Part shown: positions 7,532 to 15,671 of the stretch, in pieces
How the letters are laid out: every line of letters begins with the position of its first letter
How positions within the stretch are numbered: the first letter of the stretch is position 1
Assembly: GCA_023511405.1 (NCBI GenBank)
Contig: JAIMBO010000003.1
Location: forward strand, 1 to 64,000
Length of the DNA stretch: 64,000 nucleotides
Direction of reading: 5' to 3'
DNA from: Rubrobacteraceae bacterium
GTDB taxonomy: Bacteria; Actinomycetota; Rubrobacteria; Rubrobacterales; Rubrobacteraceae
Position numbers and translations under genes: made by a program
Notes under the pieces: model-generated
What the model was told of the DNA's origin: nothing
Databases searched by the model: none
Seen by the model: only the letters and a program-made list of their open reading frames with translations

Positions 7532-8187
7532 TGGGAGGACTGTTCCGGGTCTTCGGGCGCCCCGAGTTCCCCGGCGCGGTCGCGCGACACGTCGAGCTCT
7601 CGGCGGCGGCGCTCCTCGTGGCCGTCGCGATCTCGGTGCCGCTCGCGCTCCTGGTGAACCGCTCCCCGGTCGCATCCCTCATCGCCGTAAACATCGGCAA
7701 CATCGGGCGGGCGGTCCCCTCGCTGGCGCTGCTCGCGCTCGCGATGCCGTTCCTGGGCTTCGGGTTCGCACCCGCGCTCGTCGCGCTCGCGGCGCTCGGC
7801 ATCCCTCCCATTCTCATCAACGCCGCCACGGGTCTGAGGGAGGTCAGCCGGGAGGTGGTGGACGCGGCGAAGGGCATGGGTCTCTCGAACCTGCAGATCC
7901 TCACCCGTATCCAGCTCCCGATAGCGGCCCCGGTCATCTTCGCCGGGATACGCACCTCGGCGGTGCAGATCGTGGCGAGCGCGACCCTGGCGACGTTCAT
8001 CGGGGGCGGTGGGCTCGGGGACATCATCGTCGAGGGCTTCCAGCTCAGCAGCACGCCCGTGTTGCTCGCCGGAGCCTTCACGGTCGCGGCGCTCGCGATC
8101 GTAACCGAGGTCGTCTTCGGTGCGCTCGAGAGGGTCTTCACCCCCGAGGGCCTGAAGGTGGCGAAAAGACGTCAGGCGAAAAGATAA
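7528..8187 (+). CDS. opuCD: Osmoprotectant ABC transporter permease
   Basis: 219 residues; paralogue of the preceding permease with the EAA loop AAKGMGLSNLQILTRIQLP and about six membrane spans. Start ATG overlaps the preceding stop (ATGA). Two permease genes flanking or adjoining the binding-protein gene is the usual OpuC/Osm layout, where the permeases form a heterodimer with an OpuCA dimer. The binding-protein gene follows after 10 nt. Confidence 0.9.
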   Translation: MMGGLFRVFGRPEFPGAVARHVELSAAALLVAVAISVPLALLVNRSPVASLIAVNIGNIGRAVPSLALLALAMPFLGFGFAPALVALAALGIPPILINAATGLREVSREVVDAAKGMGLSNLQILTRIQLPIAAPVIFAGIRTSAVQIVASATLATFIGGGGLGDIIVEGFQLSSTPVLLAGAFTVAALAIVTEVVFGALERVFTPEGLKVAKRRQAKR

Positions 8188-8197
8188 GGAGAAGAGC

Positions 8198-9172
8198 ATG
8201 GTGCGACGCACCGGTGTGGTACGCAAGAAGAAGTGGCTGATCCTCGCCGCGGCGCTGCTCGCGGCCCTGATCCTCGGCGGCTGCGGCAACGTCGGCTCGA
8301 GCAGCGGGAACGGACCGCAGGCGAGTGGTGGCTCCTCCGGGGGCAAGGGACCCGTCATCACCGTCGGCTCGAAGAACTTCACCGAGGAGATCATCCTCGG
8401 CAACATGTACGCCGACGCCCTCAAGGCCCACGGCTTCCGGGTGCAGAAGAAGATGAACCTCGGTTCGGTCGCCATCTGCGACCGGGCGCTGCAGAGGGGT
8501 CAGATAGACCTCTACCCGGAGTACACCGGGACCTCCCTCGAGGCGGTCTTCCACAAGAGCAAGACACCGAAGACCCCGCAGGCGACCTACCAGGAGGCGA
8601 AGAAGCTCTACGCCGCGCGCAACCCGTCGGACACGATGCTCCAGCCCGCCCCCTACAACAACACCTACGGCATCTTCGTCAGGAAACCGGTGGCCGAGAA
8701 GTACCACCTCAAGACGCTCTCCGACCTCGCTAAAGCCTCCCCGCACCTGGTCTTCTACTCGTTCTCCGAGTTCCAGCACCGCCAGGACGGCTTCCCGAAC
8801 ATAAAGCGCCACTACCCGAACATGAACTTCAAGAAGACGGTCGTGGTCAACAGCATCGGGCTCCGCTACCAGGGCGTCCTGCGCGGCGAGGGGGATGTCG
8901 GGATAGGCTTCACCACCGACGGCCAGCTGCGCTCGCCGAAGCTCGTGGTCCTCAAGGACACCAAGCACATCTGGCCCTGGTACCAGCCGGCTCCGGTCGT
9001 GCGCACGAGCGTGCTCAAGAAGCACCCGGAGATAAAGAAAATCCTGGACGAGGTCTCCTCGCACCTGAGCGCGAAGACCATGCGCCGCCTCAACGGCGAG
9101 GTCGACCTGGACCACAAGGACCCGGACCAGGTGGCCCGGCAGTTTCTCAAGGAGCAGGGTCTGATAAAGTAG
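8198..9172 (+). CDS. opuCC: Osmoprotectant-binding lipoprotein
   Basis: 324 residues. The N-terminus has basic residues, a hydrophobic core and a lipobox ending LGGC with Cys29 as the likely lipidation site, followed by a Ser/Gly linker and then the OpuAC/ProX-type fold beginning ITVGSKNFTEEIILG. GSKNFTEE and LYPEYTGTSLEAV are characteristic of the quaternary-amine binding family. ATG 8198 is preceded by AAGGAGAAG. It is the last gene of the importer operon, with a small unknown gene 4 nt further on. Confidence 0.93.
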   Translation: MVRRTGVVRKKKWLILAAALLAALILGGCGNVGSSSGNGPQASGGSSGGKGPVITVGSKNFTEEIILGNMYADALKAHGFRVQKKMNLGSVAICDRALQRGQIDLYPEYTGTSLEAVFHKSKTPKTPQATYQEAKKLYAARNPSDTMLQPAPYNNTYGIFVRKPVAEKYHLKTLSDLAKASPHLVFYSFSEFQHRQDGFPNIKRHYPNMNFKKTVVVNSIGLRYQGVLRGEGDVGIGFTTDGQLRSPKLVVLKDTKHIWPWYQPAPVVRTSVLKKHPEIKKILDEVSSHLSAKTMRRLNGEVDLDHKDPDQVARQFLKEQGLIK

Positions 9173-9176
9173 GGGC

Positions 9177-9545
9177 ATGCCGGCAAAAGCGCGGATAAAA
9201 CCCGAGGTCCTCACCGAGAACCGCATGCGGATAGAGCTCTACGACCTCGAAGACGAGGACGTGGAGCAGACGATCCGGATGAAGGGCTGGGCGTGGGTGC
9301 TGGCGCGAAACTGCTGGGCCTACGCCGGCGAGCCGGACTTCATCTACCGTCAGCTCCGGGAGGTCATAATCGACATACCGGGGATCGTCTTCGACGAGGA
9401 CTCCATCGAGGAGACCATCCGCACCATCGAGCAGAAGGCCCGCTCCGAGGAGGAGCGCGAGGAAGGACGCGAACTCCTGAGAAAGGCTTTCGAGAAGACC
9501 GGACAGCAGGAGGGCCTCAGGCTCCTGGCCTCCTCTCAGGGCTGA
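9177..9545 (+). CDS. Conserved-looking hypothetical protein
   Basis: 122 residues, no family recognised. Starts 4 nt after the opuCC stop, so probably read through from the importer operon. Predicted soluble: a central aromatic patch (GWAWVLARNCWAYAGEP) followed by a charged helix (EETIRTIEQKARSEEEREEG) suggests an alpha/beta or helical domain. Its last 10 bp overlap the convergent phosphoesterase gene. Function unknown; link with osmoprotectant uptake is positional only. Confidence 0.65.
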   Translation: MPAKARIKPEVLTENRMRIELYDLEDEDVEQTIRMKGWAWVLARNCWAYAGEPDFIYRQLREVIIDIPGIVFDEDSIEETIRTIEQKARSEEEREEGRELLRKAFEKTGQQEGLRLLASSQG

Positions 9546-10348
9546 AACGGCAGCTTGTCGTAGCGGACGTAGCGCTCGATGTCCGGGTAGAAGCGGCTCG
9601 TCGAGGGGGCCCGGCGGGCGAAGCTCGCGAGCGGCTCCTCCTTCCCGCCGGGCTCCCGCAGGGTCACCCTCACGCTCTCCTCGTCGAGGTCTATGACGTT
9701 GTAGGTCGGGGGGCTGGTCCCGCGCACCCGCATGCACGATACGGTACCGGAGTGCACTATCCTCACCCCCGAGATGCTCCAGACCCACGGCACGTGCCGG
9801 TGTCCGGCGAGCACCATGTCCACCTTGAGCTCGCGCAGGATCGCCATCACGTCCCCCGCGTCGCGCAGGTTGTTGACGTCGCGTCCGGTGCCGGGGACGG
9901 CGAGGATGTGGTGGTGGACGATGAGGATCTTCGGCCCCCTCTCCCAGCCGCGGAACTCGGAGTCCAGCCAGGCGTAGTGCTCCCGGCCGACCTCCCCCTC
10001 GTCGAGGTCCGGCTTGGTCGAGTCGAGCCCGACGACCTTCGCCTCCCCTTCCGGCACCCTCACGACCCTCGACCACTCCCGCATCCCGAAGATGTCCTCG
10101 AAGTGCCGGTATCCGACGCTGCGGGCGTCGTGGTTGCCCATTATCACGCAGACGTTCTCGCACTCTATGCGGTCGAGATAACCTTTCGCCTCCTCGAACT
10201 CCCGCCGGTAGCCGTCGGTGGTGAGGTCCCCGGCTATCGCCACCAGGTCGGGCCGTAGGGCGTTCGTCTCCTCTATGGCCGCCTCGAGCAGGTCGGGCCG
10301 GAAGAGGCTCGGGCCGACATGGATGTCCGACATCTGCACTATGCGCAA
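9536..10348 (-). CDS. Calcineurin-type metallophosphoesterase (CpdA/Icc-like)
   Basis: 270 residues with all metal ligands of the dimetal phosphoesterase fold: SDIH (8-10), AGDLTTDG, GNHDAR, HHH and GHRH. The size and the compact two-domain layout fit the class III cyclic-nucleotide phosphodiesterase group (CpdA/Icc), but substrate cannot be read from sequence. Start is TTG at 10346-10348 with a weak ribosome site. It is 7 nt downstream of the sortase gene and probably co-transcribed. The 3' end overlaps the convergent hypothetical gene by 10 bp. Confidence 0.85.
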   Translation of the reverse strand: MRIVQMSDIHVGPSLFRPDLLEAAIEETNALRPDLVAIAGDLTTDGYRREFEEAKGYLDRIECENVCVIMGNHDARSVGYRHFEDIFGMREWSRVVRVPEGEAKVVGLDSTKPDLDEGEVGREHYAWLDSEFRGWERGPKILIVHHHILAVPGTGRDVNNLRDAGDVMAILRELKVDMVLAGHRHVPWVWSISGVRIVHSGTVSCMRVRGTSPPTYNVIDLDEESVRVTLREPGGKEEPLASFARRAPSTSRFYPDIERYVRYDKLPFQP

Positions 10349-10355
10349 GGTGAGA

Positions 10356-11066
10356 TCACCCCTTCTTCCCGGCCGGATGGATCGCGACCTGTTTCGCCTG
10401 CACGATGAGCCGGTCCAGGCTCGGCGAGGAGGAGTACATCGCCGGGCCTATGGTCCACCAGTCGTTGAGCGAGGTGATGCAGGTCTGCAACGTGACCGTT
10501 GTCTGCCCCGGCACCGGCTCGGTGACCGAGACCTGCTGCGGGGTGACGGCGAACACCCGGGTGACGACGTAGTCGTAGGTGTTGCCGTCGGCGTCTCTCA
10601 GGATGACCTTATCACCCGGCTTCATCGCGGGCAGCTCGTAGAACTGGTAGTAGCTCTGGGTGCCGGCGTACCCTATGCGATGCCCGGCTATGTAGGTGTT
10701 GGCCCCCTTCTGCCAGGGGAAGCCGGTCGCGGGCAGCTTTATCGCCTCCTGGTTCATGACCGCCTCGGAATCCGTGTTGGCGACCGTGTCCCCGTAGATG
10801 CCGAGCTTGGGGATGGTCAGGTAGAGCGTCGGGTCGCTCGGCGGGTGCTTTATCAAAGCCGTGGACGACTTTTTGCCACCCTTCTTCTCGTGCTTCGCAT
10901 CCGGGCTCTTTTTCTTCTGGGGCCCGGTCCGCTGGTGGGTGGACTGGGAGACGGGGTGGCTCTTCGTCTGCGCTGCGGAGTGGCCCCGCTGCGCGCTCCC
11001 GCTCTGCCCGCAGCCGGAGGCCGCGAGGAGACCAAGCACCGCGAGGACGGCCAGTATCATCCGCAT
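10356..11066 (-). CDS. Sortase family transpeptidase with lipoprotein-like N-terminus
   Basis: 236 residues from ATG 11064-11066. The N-terminus is a short hydrophobic signal ending AASGC, a lipobox, rather than the usual uncleaved sortase anchor. A Lys/His/Ser-rich linker of about 60 residues follows. The catalytic domain then has the sortase His (YIAGHR), the Cys in TLQTC, and a downstream Arg (SLDRLIV), as in class D/E housekeeping sortases of Actinobacteria. It presumably anchors or crosslinks surface proteins. A longer frame extends upstream to 11342 but lacks a ribosome site and would bury the signal. Confidence 0.8.
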   Translation of the reverse strand: MRMILAVLAVLGLLAASGCGQSGSAQRGHSAAQTKSHPVSQSTHQRTGPQKKKSPDAKHEKKGGKKSSTALIKHPPSDPTLYLTIPKLGIYGDTVANTDSEAVMNQEAIKLPATGFPWQKGANTYIAGHRIGYAGTQSYYQFYELPAMKPGDKVILRDADGNTYDYVVTRVFAVTPQQVSVTEPVPGQTTVTLQTCITSLNDWWTIGPAMYSSSPSLDRLIVQAKQVAIHPAGKKG

Positions 11067-11154
11067 GTTCTCGCCTCTCGTGTAGGGAACCTTCCGAGCA
11101 TGATACGGCCACCCTCCTCCATACGCCTCCATCTCCTGCAGAACCCAGCCTCGG

Positions 11155-11160
11155 ATTCTA
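11155..11160 (-). promoter_or_regulatory. Extended -10 promoter for the sortase gene
   Basis: On the minus strand the sequence TGGTAGAAT provides an extended -10 (TGn plus TAGAAT) about 90 nt upstream of the sortase ATG. The divergent plus-strand promoter lies 55 bp away. Confidence 0.5.
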
Positions 11161-11190
11161 CCAGCAAGCCCCCCCTGCAGGAAGAACAGG

Positions 11191-11220
11191 GGTGGCTCCC
11201 GCCACCGCATGGGGTAGTAT
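11191..11220 (+). promoter_or_regulatory. -10 box and inverted repeat upstream of ABC exporter
   Basis: TAGTAT at 11215-11220 is preceded by GGTGGC-TCCC-GCCACC (11191-11206), a 6-bp inverted repeat overlying the expected -35 region. Together they form a plausible regulated promoter for the ATPase starting at 11272. Confidence 0.4.
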
Positions 11221-11271
11221 TCTTCTCCAGGCGAAGACAACGGAGTCGAGAAGAAGGGACCGTACGGGAAG

Positions 11272-12237
11272 TTGAAGTCCATCCCAGAGACGACGGCGGC
11301 GGACGGTGCACGCACCACGGTCTCCGCGCGTGATCTGCGCAAGAACTACGGCGAGTTCGAGGCCGTACGCGGGATCGACTTCGAGGTCCGCCGGGGGGAA
11401 TGCTTCGGGTTTCTGGGCCCGAACGGAGCCGGCAAGACGACCACGATGCGCATGATCTACTGCTCGGCGGTCCCGACCGGCGGCACCCTCGAGGTCGTGG
11501 GGCTGGACGTGCGCCGCGACGAGCGGGAGGTGAAGCGGCGCATCGGGGTCGTTCCGCAGGAGAACAACCTCGACGACGACCTGAAGGTGCGGGAGAACCT
11601 CATCGTCTACGGTCGCTACTTCGACCTTCCGAAGAAGGTCATCGAGCGGCGGGTGGACGAGCTCCTCGCGTTCATGGAGCTCAAGGACAAGGCCGACTCG
11701 GCGGTCGAGCACCTCTCCGGCGGGATGAAGCGCCGGCTGGTGATCGCCCGGGCGCTCGTCAACGACCCGGACCTGCTCATCCTGGACGAGCCGACCACCG
11801 GCCTCGACCCGCAGGCCAGACACCTCGTCTGGGAGCGCCTGCGCGAGCTGGCCGCCCGGGGGAAGACGCTCATCCTCACCACCCACTACATGGAGGAGGC
11901 CGCCCGCCTGTGCGACCGGCTGGTCATCATGTGGGGTGGGAGGATAATCTCCGAAGGCACACCCGAAGAGCTCATCGAGCGGCACGTGAGCCCGCAGGTC
12001 CTGGAGTTCAACGCCGATGCGGGCACGCTCGAAGCCCTCTCCGAACTACTCGAGGAGGACGCCGACGCCGTGGAGTACGGCAGCACCCGGGACACCCTGC
12101 TCGTCTACGCCGAAGAAGCCGAGCCGCTGCTCGAGAAGGTACGTGCCTCGGGGCTCGAGGCCGAGAACACCACCTACCGCAGGGCGGATCTCGAAGACGT
12201 CTTCCTCAGGCTCACCGGAAGGAGGCTCACCGACTGA
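11272..12237 (+). CDS. ABC exporter ATPase (DrrA/NodI type)
   Basis: 321 residues. Walker A GPNGAGKTTT, signature LSGGMKRRL and Walker B LLILDEPTTGLDP are intact, and the C-terminal about 80 residues (VLEFNADAGTLEALSELL...) match the accessory domain of DrrA/NodI-type exporters. It probably pairs with the ABC-2 permease whose ATG overlaps its TGA. Start TTG 11272 follows GGGAAG; no better in-frame start exists before the core. Substrate unknown; relatives export drugs, polysaccharides or lipids. Confidence 0.9.
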   Translation: MKSIPETTAADGARTTVSARDLRKNYGEFEAVRGIDFEVRRGECFGFLGPNGAGKTTTMRMIYCSAVPTGGTLEVVGLDVRRDEREVKRRIGVVPQENNLDDDLKVRENLIVYGRYFDLPKKVIERRVDELLAFMELKDKADSAVEHLSGGMKRRLVIARALVNDPDLLILDEPTTGLDPQARHLVWERLRELAARGKTLILTTHYMEEAARLCDRLVIMWGGRIISEGTPEELIERHVSPQVLEFNADAGTLEALSELLEEDADAVEYGSTRDTLLVYAEEAEPLLEKVRASGLEAENTTYRRADLEDVFLRLTGRRLTD

Positions 12238-13040
12238 TGAGGGGCGTGAGGTGGCCCTCGCCACGCGGCTCCTACCGCGTCTGGCAACGGGAGATGACCA
12301 TCTTCGGCAAGTACTGGAAGACCCTCACCTTCCCCAACTTCGTCGAGCCGATGCTCTACCTGGCGGCCATGGGGCTCGGGCTCGGAGCTTACATAAGGCA
12401 GGGCGGGATAGGCGGCGAGAGCTACGTGCAGTACATCGCGCCGGGGCTGCTCGCCTCCAACGCCATGTTCGCGGCCTCCTTCGAGAGCACCTACAACACC
12501 TTCGTGAAGCTGAAGATCGACCGGATCTTCGACGCCATAGTCGCGACCCCGGTCAACGCCGAGGACGTGGTCGTCGGGGAGTACCTGTGGGCCGGCACGC
12601 GGTCCGCGCTCTACGGTACGGGCTTCCTCGCCGTGCTCGTGGCGATAGGCGAACTCTTCCTGCCCGGGAGCCCCCTGATCACGTCGTGGTGGGGGCTTTT
12701 GATCCCGCCGTTCCTGTTCCTCACCGGGGTCACCTTCAGCGTGATGGGCATGCTCTTCACCAGCCTGATAGAGCGCATAGACTACTACGCCTACTACTTC
12801 ACGCTCGTGATCACGCCGCTCTTCCTCTTCAGCGGCATCTTCTTCCCGGTGGAGAACTTCCCGGCTCCCGTGCCCCAGATCGCCTGGCTCACCCCCCTCT
12901 ACCACGCGGTGAACGTCTGCCGGGCCCTGGCGCAGGGCCCGTCCGCGGGCACGCTCGTGGACCTGCTCTGGATCGTCGTCTTCACCGCCCTGCTGGCGGC
13001 GCTGCCGGTACGCATCATGCGCCGCAGGCTCATCGGCTGA
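12237..13040 (+). CDS. ABC-2 type exporter permease (DrrB/NodJ type)
   Basis: 267 residues from ATG 12237, overlapping the ATPase stop by one base. About six hydrophobic segments with the ABC-2 landmarks: the intracellular DRIFDAIVATPVNAEDV loop and the C-terminal FFPVENFPAPVPQIAWLTPLYH, which is highly typical of the NodJ/DrrB group. Forms the membrane half of the exporter with the upstream ATPase. Nothing is truncated. Confidence 0.9.
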   Translation: MRGVRWPSPRGSYRVWQREMTIFGKYWKTLTFPNFVEPMLYLAAMGLGLGAYIRQGGIGGESYVQYIAPGLLASNAMFAASFESTYNTFVKLKIDRIFDAIVATPVNAEDVVVGEYLWAGTRSALYGTGFLAVLVAIGELFLPGSPLITSWWGLLIPPFLFLTGVTFSVMGMLFTSLIERIDYYAYYFTLVITPLFLFSGIFFPVENFPAPVPQIAWLTPLYHAVNVCRALAQGPSAGTLVDLLWIVVFTALLAALPVRIMRRRLIG

Positions 13041-13070
13041 GGGCAGGACACCCCAGCGCGCTCTCTCTGG

Positions 13071-13076
13071 TAGTAT
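13071..13076 (+). promoter_or_regulatory. -10 box close to the start of the acetyltransferase
   Basis: TAGTAT ends 9 nt before the ATG at 13086, leaving room for only a very short or absent leader. One of a recurrent class in the window. Confidence 0.45.
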
Positions 13077-13085
13077 CCTGAGAGG

Positions 13086-13715
13086 ATGCACGCCGGACAC
13101 CACACCGTGCGCCTCGCCGGTCCCGGGGACCTCCAGGCCGTGGCCACCCTCGTCGTCGAGGGCTTCAGGGACCAGTTCGAGCCCATCTTCGGCGGTCGAA
13201 TGTCCGAAGCCGGGGAGATCATGCGCCAGTGGATCGAGCTGGAGCACGAGCTCGGCGGGGTCAGCACGCTCGTCGTCGACCGGGACCCCCCGGCCGACGG
13301 GATCGCCGCGAGCGTCGGCGTCCGCACGGGGATCTCACGAGAGGAAGAGCTGGCGCAGGGCCTCTGGCAGGCGCTGCGCGACTCCCTGGGCTTCTGGCGG
13401 GCGAGCTGGTCGATGTTTTTGCTCTCCTATCCGCGCTACCGGGTGAACTCTTCGGAGGCGTACATCGAGCGGCTGGTGGTGGACGAGGACTGCCGCAGGC
13501 GGGGCCTGGCGCGCAGCCTGCTCAGAGAGGCCGAGGAACTGGGTCGCAGGGCCGGGAAGCGGTCTGCCGGTCTGCACGTGAGCGGCGTGAACCGGCCGGC
13601 GATCGAGCTCTACGAGAGCGCGGGCTACGAGGCGATCTCCAGAGAGCGATCGCTCGTCACGTCGAGCTTTCTGGGCGTTCGCTACTGGGTCTACCTGAAA
13701 AAGCGCCTCTCCTAG
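13086..13715 (+). CDS. GNAT family N-acetyltransferase
   Basis: 209 residues. The acetyl-CoA loop reads RRRGLARSLLREAEELG, preceded by the beta-4 strand YIERLVVDEDC, and the C-terminal strand pair ends GYEAISRER, as in GNAT enzymes with RimI-like topology. A hydrophobic LGFWRASWSMFLLSY insert sits before the core. Substrate unknown. The stop overlaps the convergent hydrolase gene by 4 bp. Confidence 0.85.
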   Translation: MHAGHHTVRLAGPGDLQAVATLVVEGFRDQFEPIFGGRMSEAGEIMRQWIELEHELGGVSTLVVDRDPPADGIAASVGVRTGISREEELAQGLWQALRDSLGFWRASWSMFLLSYPRYRVNSSEAYIERLVVDEDCRRRGLARSLLREAEELGRRAGKRSAGLHVSGVNRPAIELYESAGYEAISRERSLVTSSFLGVRYWVYLKKRLS

Positions 13716-14821
13716 CGGCCCGGAGGACCCTCCCCGCCGCGCCTGCGACGCTCTTCGTCGAGATCGGACGGCCACTCGAAGATCCCTTCCGGAAGACCCC
13801 CGCGGCCCTCCGCCGGATCGTCCTCCTCCACGAGGTCCATCGTCTCGTCGAGATCGTCCCGCGGTATTTCGGGGAGGTCGTGTTCGCCGGCTCCTGACGA
13901 GGTCCACACCCCTCGCTCCTCGCAGAGAAACCCGCGCACCAGCGAGCAGAACTCCTCGGGGTACTCGACCATGGGCAGGTGACCGCACCCCTCGATGACG
14001 CTCACCCCGGCCTGCGGCATGCTCCCGGACCAGTCGTTGGCCGCCTCCGGGTCGACTATGTAATCGTCGTCCCCGGTCACGAGGAGGACCCCGCATCCGA
14101 CGGAGCGTGCCTGACGCGGTATCCTGCCGCGCGAGAGCTCACGCCTCGCCATGACCAGCGTCCGGCGTACGGCGGCCGGGGTCGACCGCCCGGCATCCTC
14201 GAGGACCTCCTGCGTGAGCGCCTTGCGGTCGGTGACGAACGGGCGCAGCCACATCCTCCGCAGCCACCCGGCACGCCGGCCGAGAAGGTAGAAGGGAGGA
14301 CCGATCACGGGCAGGGTGGCGAGCCAGAGCGGGGTGGGAAGATCGATCTGCCTGCCGTCCGCCGGAGCCGAGACGAGCACGAGGCGCTCGACCATCTCCG
14401 GATGATCGGCTGCGAGCTTCACCGCCATCGCCCCCCCGAGGTCGTGGCCGACCACCGAGACCCTGGAAAGCCCGAAGTGGGCGCAGAAGGCGTAGAGGAG
14501 CCGGCTGCCGTAGCGGATCCCGTACCCCGAGAGCGGCTTGTCCGACTCCCCGAAACCCCTGAGGTCCAGGGAATATACGGTGAAGCGGTCCTCCAGCGCC
14601 CCGGCCAGGACCTCCCAGACCCGCGAGGACGAGAGCCAGCCGTGCACGAGAAGCACCGGTGGGCCCTCGCCCCGCACCCGGTAACGGATCATGGAGCCCT
14701 CGAGCTCCACGTAGTCCTCCCCTCTCGGGTTCTCGACCTCGTCGGTGACACGCCCCAGAACGAGCGACGAGAACGCGAGCAGGCACGCTATGAGGACGAT
14801 CGTGGCGACGATCACGCCCAT
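13712..14821 (-). CDS. Membrane-anchored alpha/beta hydrolase with Asp nucleophile
   Basis: 369 residues. Residues 1-22 form an N-terminal membrane anchor. The hydrolase core has the oxyanion HGW at 60-62, the nucleophile elbow VVGHDLGG with Asp127 (not Ser), an acid in VTGDDDYIVDPE and the His in GCGHLPMVEYP. An Asp in the elbow is the mark of epoxide hydrolases and haloalkane dehalogenases. The last 65 residues are acidic and probably disordered, an unusual tail for the family. Its 3' end overlaps the convergent acetyltransferase gene by 4 bp. Confidence 0.8.
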   Translation of the reverse strand: MGVIVATIVLIACLLAFSSLVLGRVTDEVENPRGEDYVELEGSMIRYRVRGEGPPVLLVHGWLSSSRVWEVLAGALEDRFTVYSLDLRGFGESDKPLSGYGIRYGSRLLYAFCAHFGLSRVSVVGHDLGGAMAVKLAADHPEMVERLVLVSAPADGRQIDLPTPLWLATLPVIGPPFYLLGRRAGWLRRMWLRPFVTDRKALTQEVLEDAGRSTPAAVRRTLVMARRELSRGRIPRQARSVGCGVLLVTGDDDYIVDPEAANDWSGSMPQAGVSVIEGCGHLPMVEYPEEFCSLVRGFLCEERGVWTSSGAGEHDLPEIPRDDLDETMDLVEEDDPAEGRGGLPEGIFEWPSDLDEERRRRGGEGPPGR

Positions 14822-14857
14822 CGCATCTCCTCACCCCCGGCCACGCCGGGACTCAGC

Positions 14858-15103
14858 CTAAGAGCTCCACCTCCTGCCGACGACGTTGCGCACGATGACG
14901 GAGGCGGCGATGGTGGCCGTGACCGTGAACCCCGCCCTGAGCAGGGCCTCCTTCACGTCGTCCTTGACGCCCCGCTCCTCCGGAAGGTCTATGAGCCTCT
15001 CGGAGAGTCGGCTCGCCATGATCGAGGAGAGGGCCGAGGAGAGTATGGTTATCAGCCGCTTCTGCACTTCCTCGCTCATACCAGAGAGAGCCTTTCTCTT
15101 CAA
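14858..15103 (-). CDS. Small hypothetical protein with one hydrophobic helix
   Basis: 81 residues if started at TTG 15103, 73 if at ATG 15079; neither ribosome site is strong. The C-terminal ALLRAGFTVTATIAASVIVR is a likely membrane or amphipathic helix, ending GRRWSS. A -10 box TAGAAT (15147-15152, minus) and a GC hairpin GCGGCG-GGGAT-CGCCGC (15120-15136) lie upstream, which supports a real transcript. No family recognised. Confidence 0.5.
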   Translation of the reverse strand: MKRKALSGMSEEVQKRLITILSSALSSIMASRLSERLIDLPEERGVKDDVKEALLRAGFTVTATIAASVIVRNVVGRRWSS

Positions 15104-15156
15104 AAGCCTGCACGTCCCTGCGGCGATCCCCGCCGCACGATAGGAGATTCTAACCG

Positions 15157-15483
15157 CTATGCGCCCTGAAATCCGGCACTCCCGGCTCCGGGTACTATAC
15201 GGTAGAGGTCTCGAAGCTGCTCGCGCAAAACCGCTCTCTCCCCAGGCTTCGCGTAACAGTCTATGCAGAAGAGCACCTCCTCGGGACGCCCCGGATGCAG
15301 GTCGTAATCGATCATGAACTCCAGAAGCTCCCGGAAGCCTTCGCCACCCTGATCCACGAACTCGGAGAAGGATATCCTCCCGGAGATCAGACGCTCACAA
15401 GCCTCCCGCCGGTCAAGACTCCCGAGGCGACGGCTGGTGTGCCTCACTATGAACCCCGGGGTGCCCTCCATCTCCTTCTGCAT
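15157..15483 (-). CDS. Hypothetical protein, acidic, soluble
   Basis: 108 residues starting at ATG 15483 behind GAAAGGGG. Contains FIVRHTSRRLGSLDRREACERL and a central FREYLL-like helical region (FRELLEFMIDYDLHPGRPEEV), then CIDCYAKPGERAVLREQL. Two cysteines spaced CxxC (FCIDC) might bind metal. No family recognised. It is transcribed away from the NDH-2-like gene; the 188-bp gap between them has an AT-rich patch and an inverted repeat. Confidence 0.55.
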   Translation of the reverse strand: MQKEMEGTPGFIVRHTSRRLGSLDRREACERLISGRISFSEFVDQGGEGFRELLEFMIDYDLHPGRPEEVLFCIDCYAKPGERAVLREQLRDLYRIVPGAGSAGFQGA

Positions 15484-15503
15484 GGATGGCCCCTTTCTTC
15501 CAG

Positions 15504-15519
15504 GCCCGCTACAGCGGGC
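15504..15519. repeat. Inverted repeat in the divergent promoter region
   Basis: GCCCGCT-AC-AGCGGGC, 7-bp arms around a 2-bp centre, lies 21 bp upstream of the 15483 start and could be an operator. The AT-rich stretch 15580-15625 beyond it contains TATGAT on minus. Confidence 0.45.
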
Positions 15520-15648
15520 TCAGCCCACCTGTTCCCCAAAACCTCCCCGAATGCCGGGTGCTGTGCCCCGGTTCCCCAGCTTAATAGAGTTTACGTATCA
15601 TATGCGGTTTTGTAAAGCCACTCCCTGACCTCCGCCGTGCGGGGGCTT

Positions 15649-15654
15649 TATACT
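15649..15654 (+). promoter_or_regulatory. -10 box of the NDH-2-like gene
   Basis: TATACT at 15649-15654, followed by a short leader with the ribosome site ACGGAGG directly before ATG 15672. Confidence 0.5.
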
Positions 15655-15671
15655 CACTCCCTCCACGGAGG

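Noticed and set aside
11400-13040. 546-codon plus ORF covering the ABC pair
   Set aside because: Only its last 267 codons are the real permease; the rest is a frame-shadow of the ATPase.
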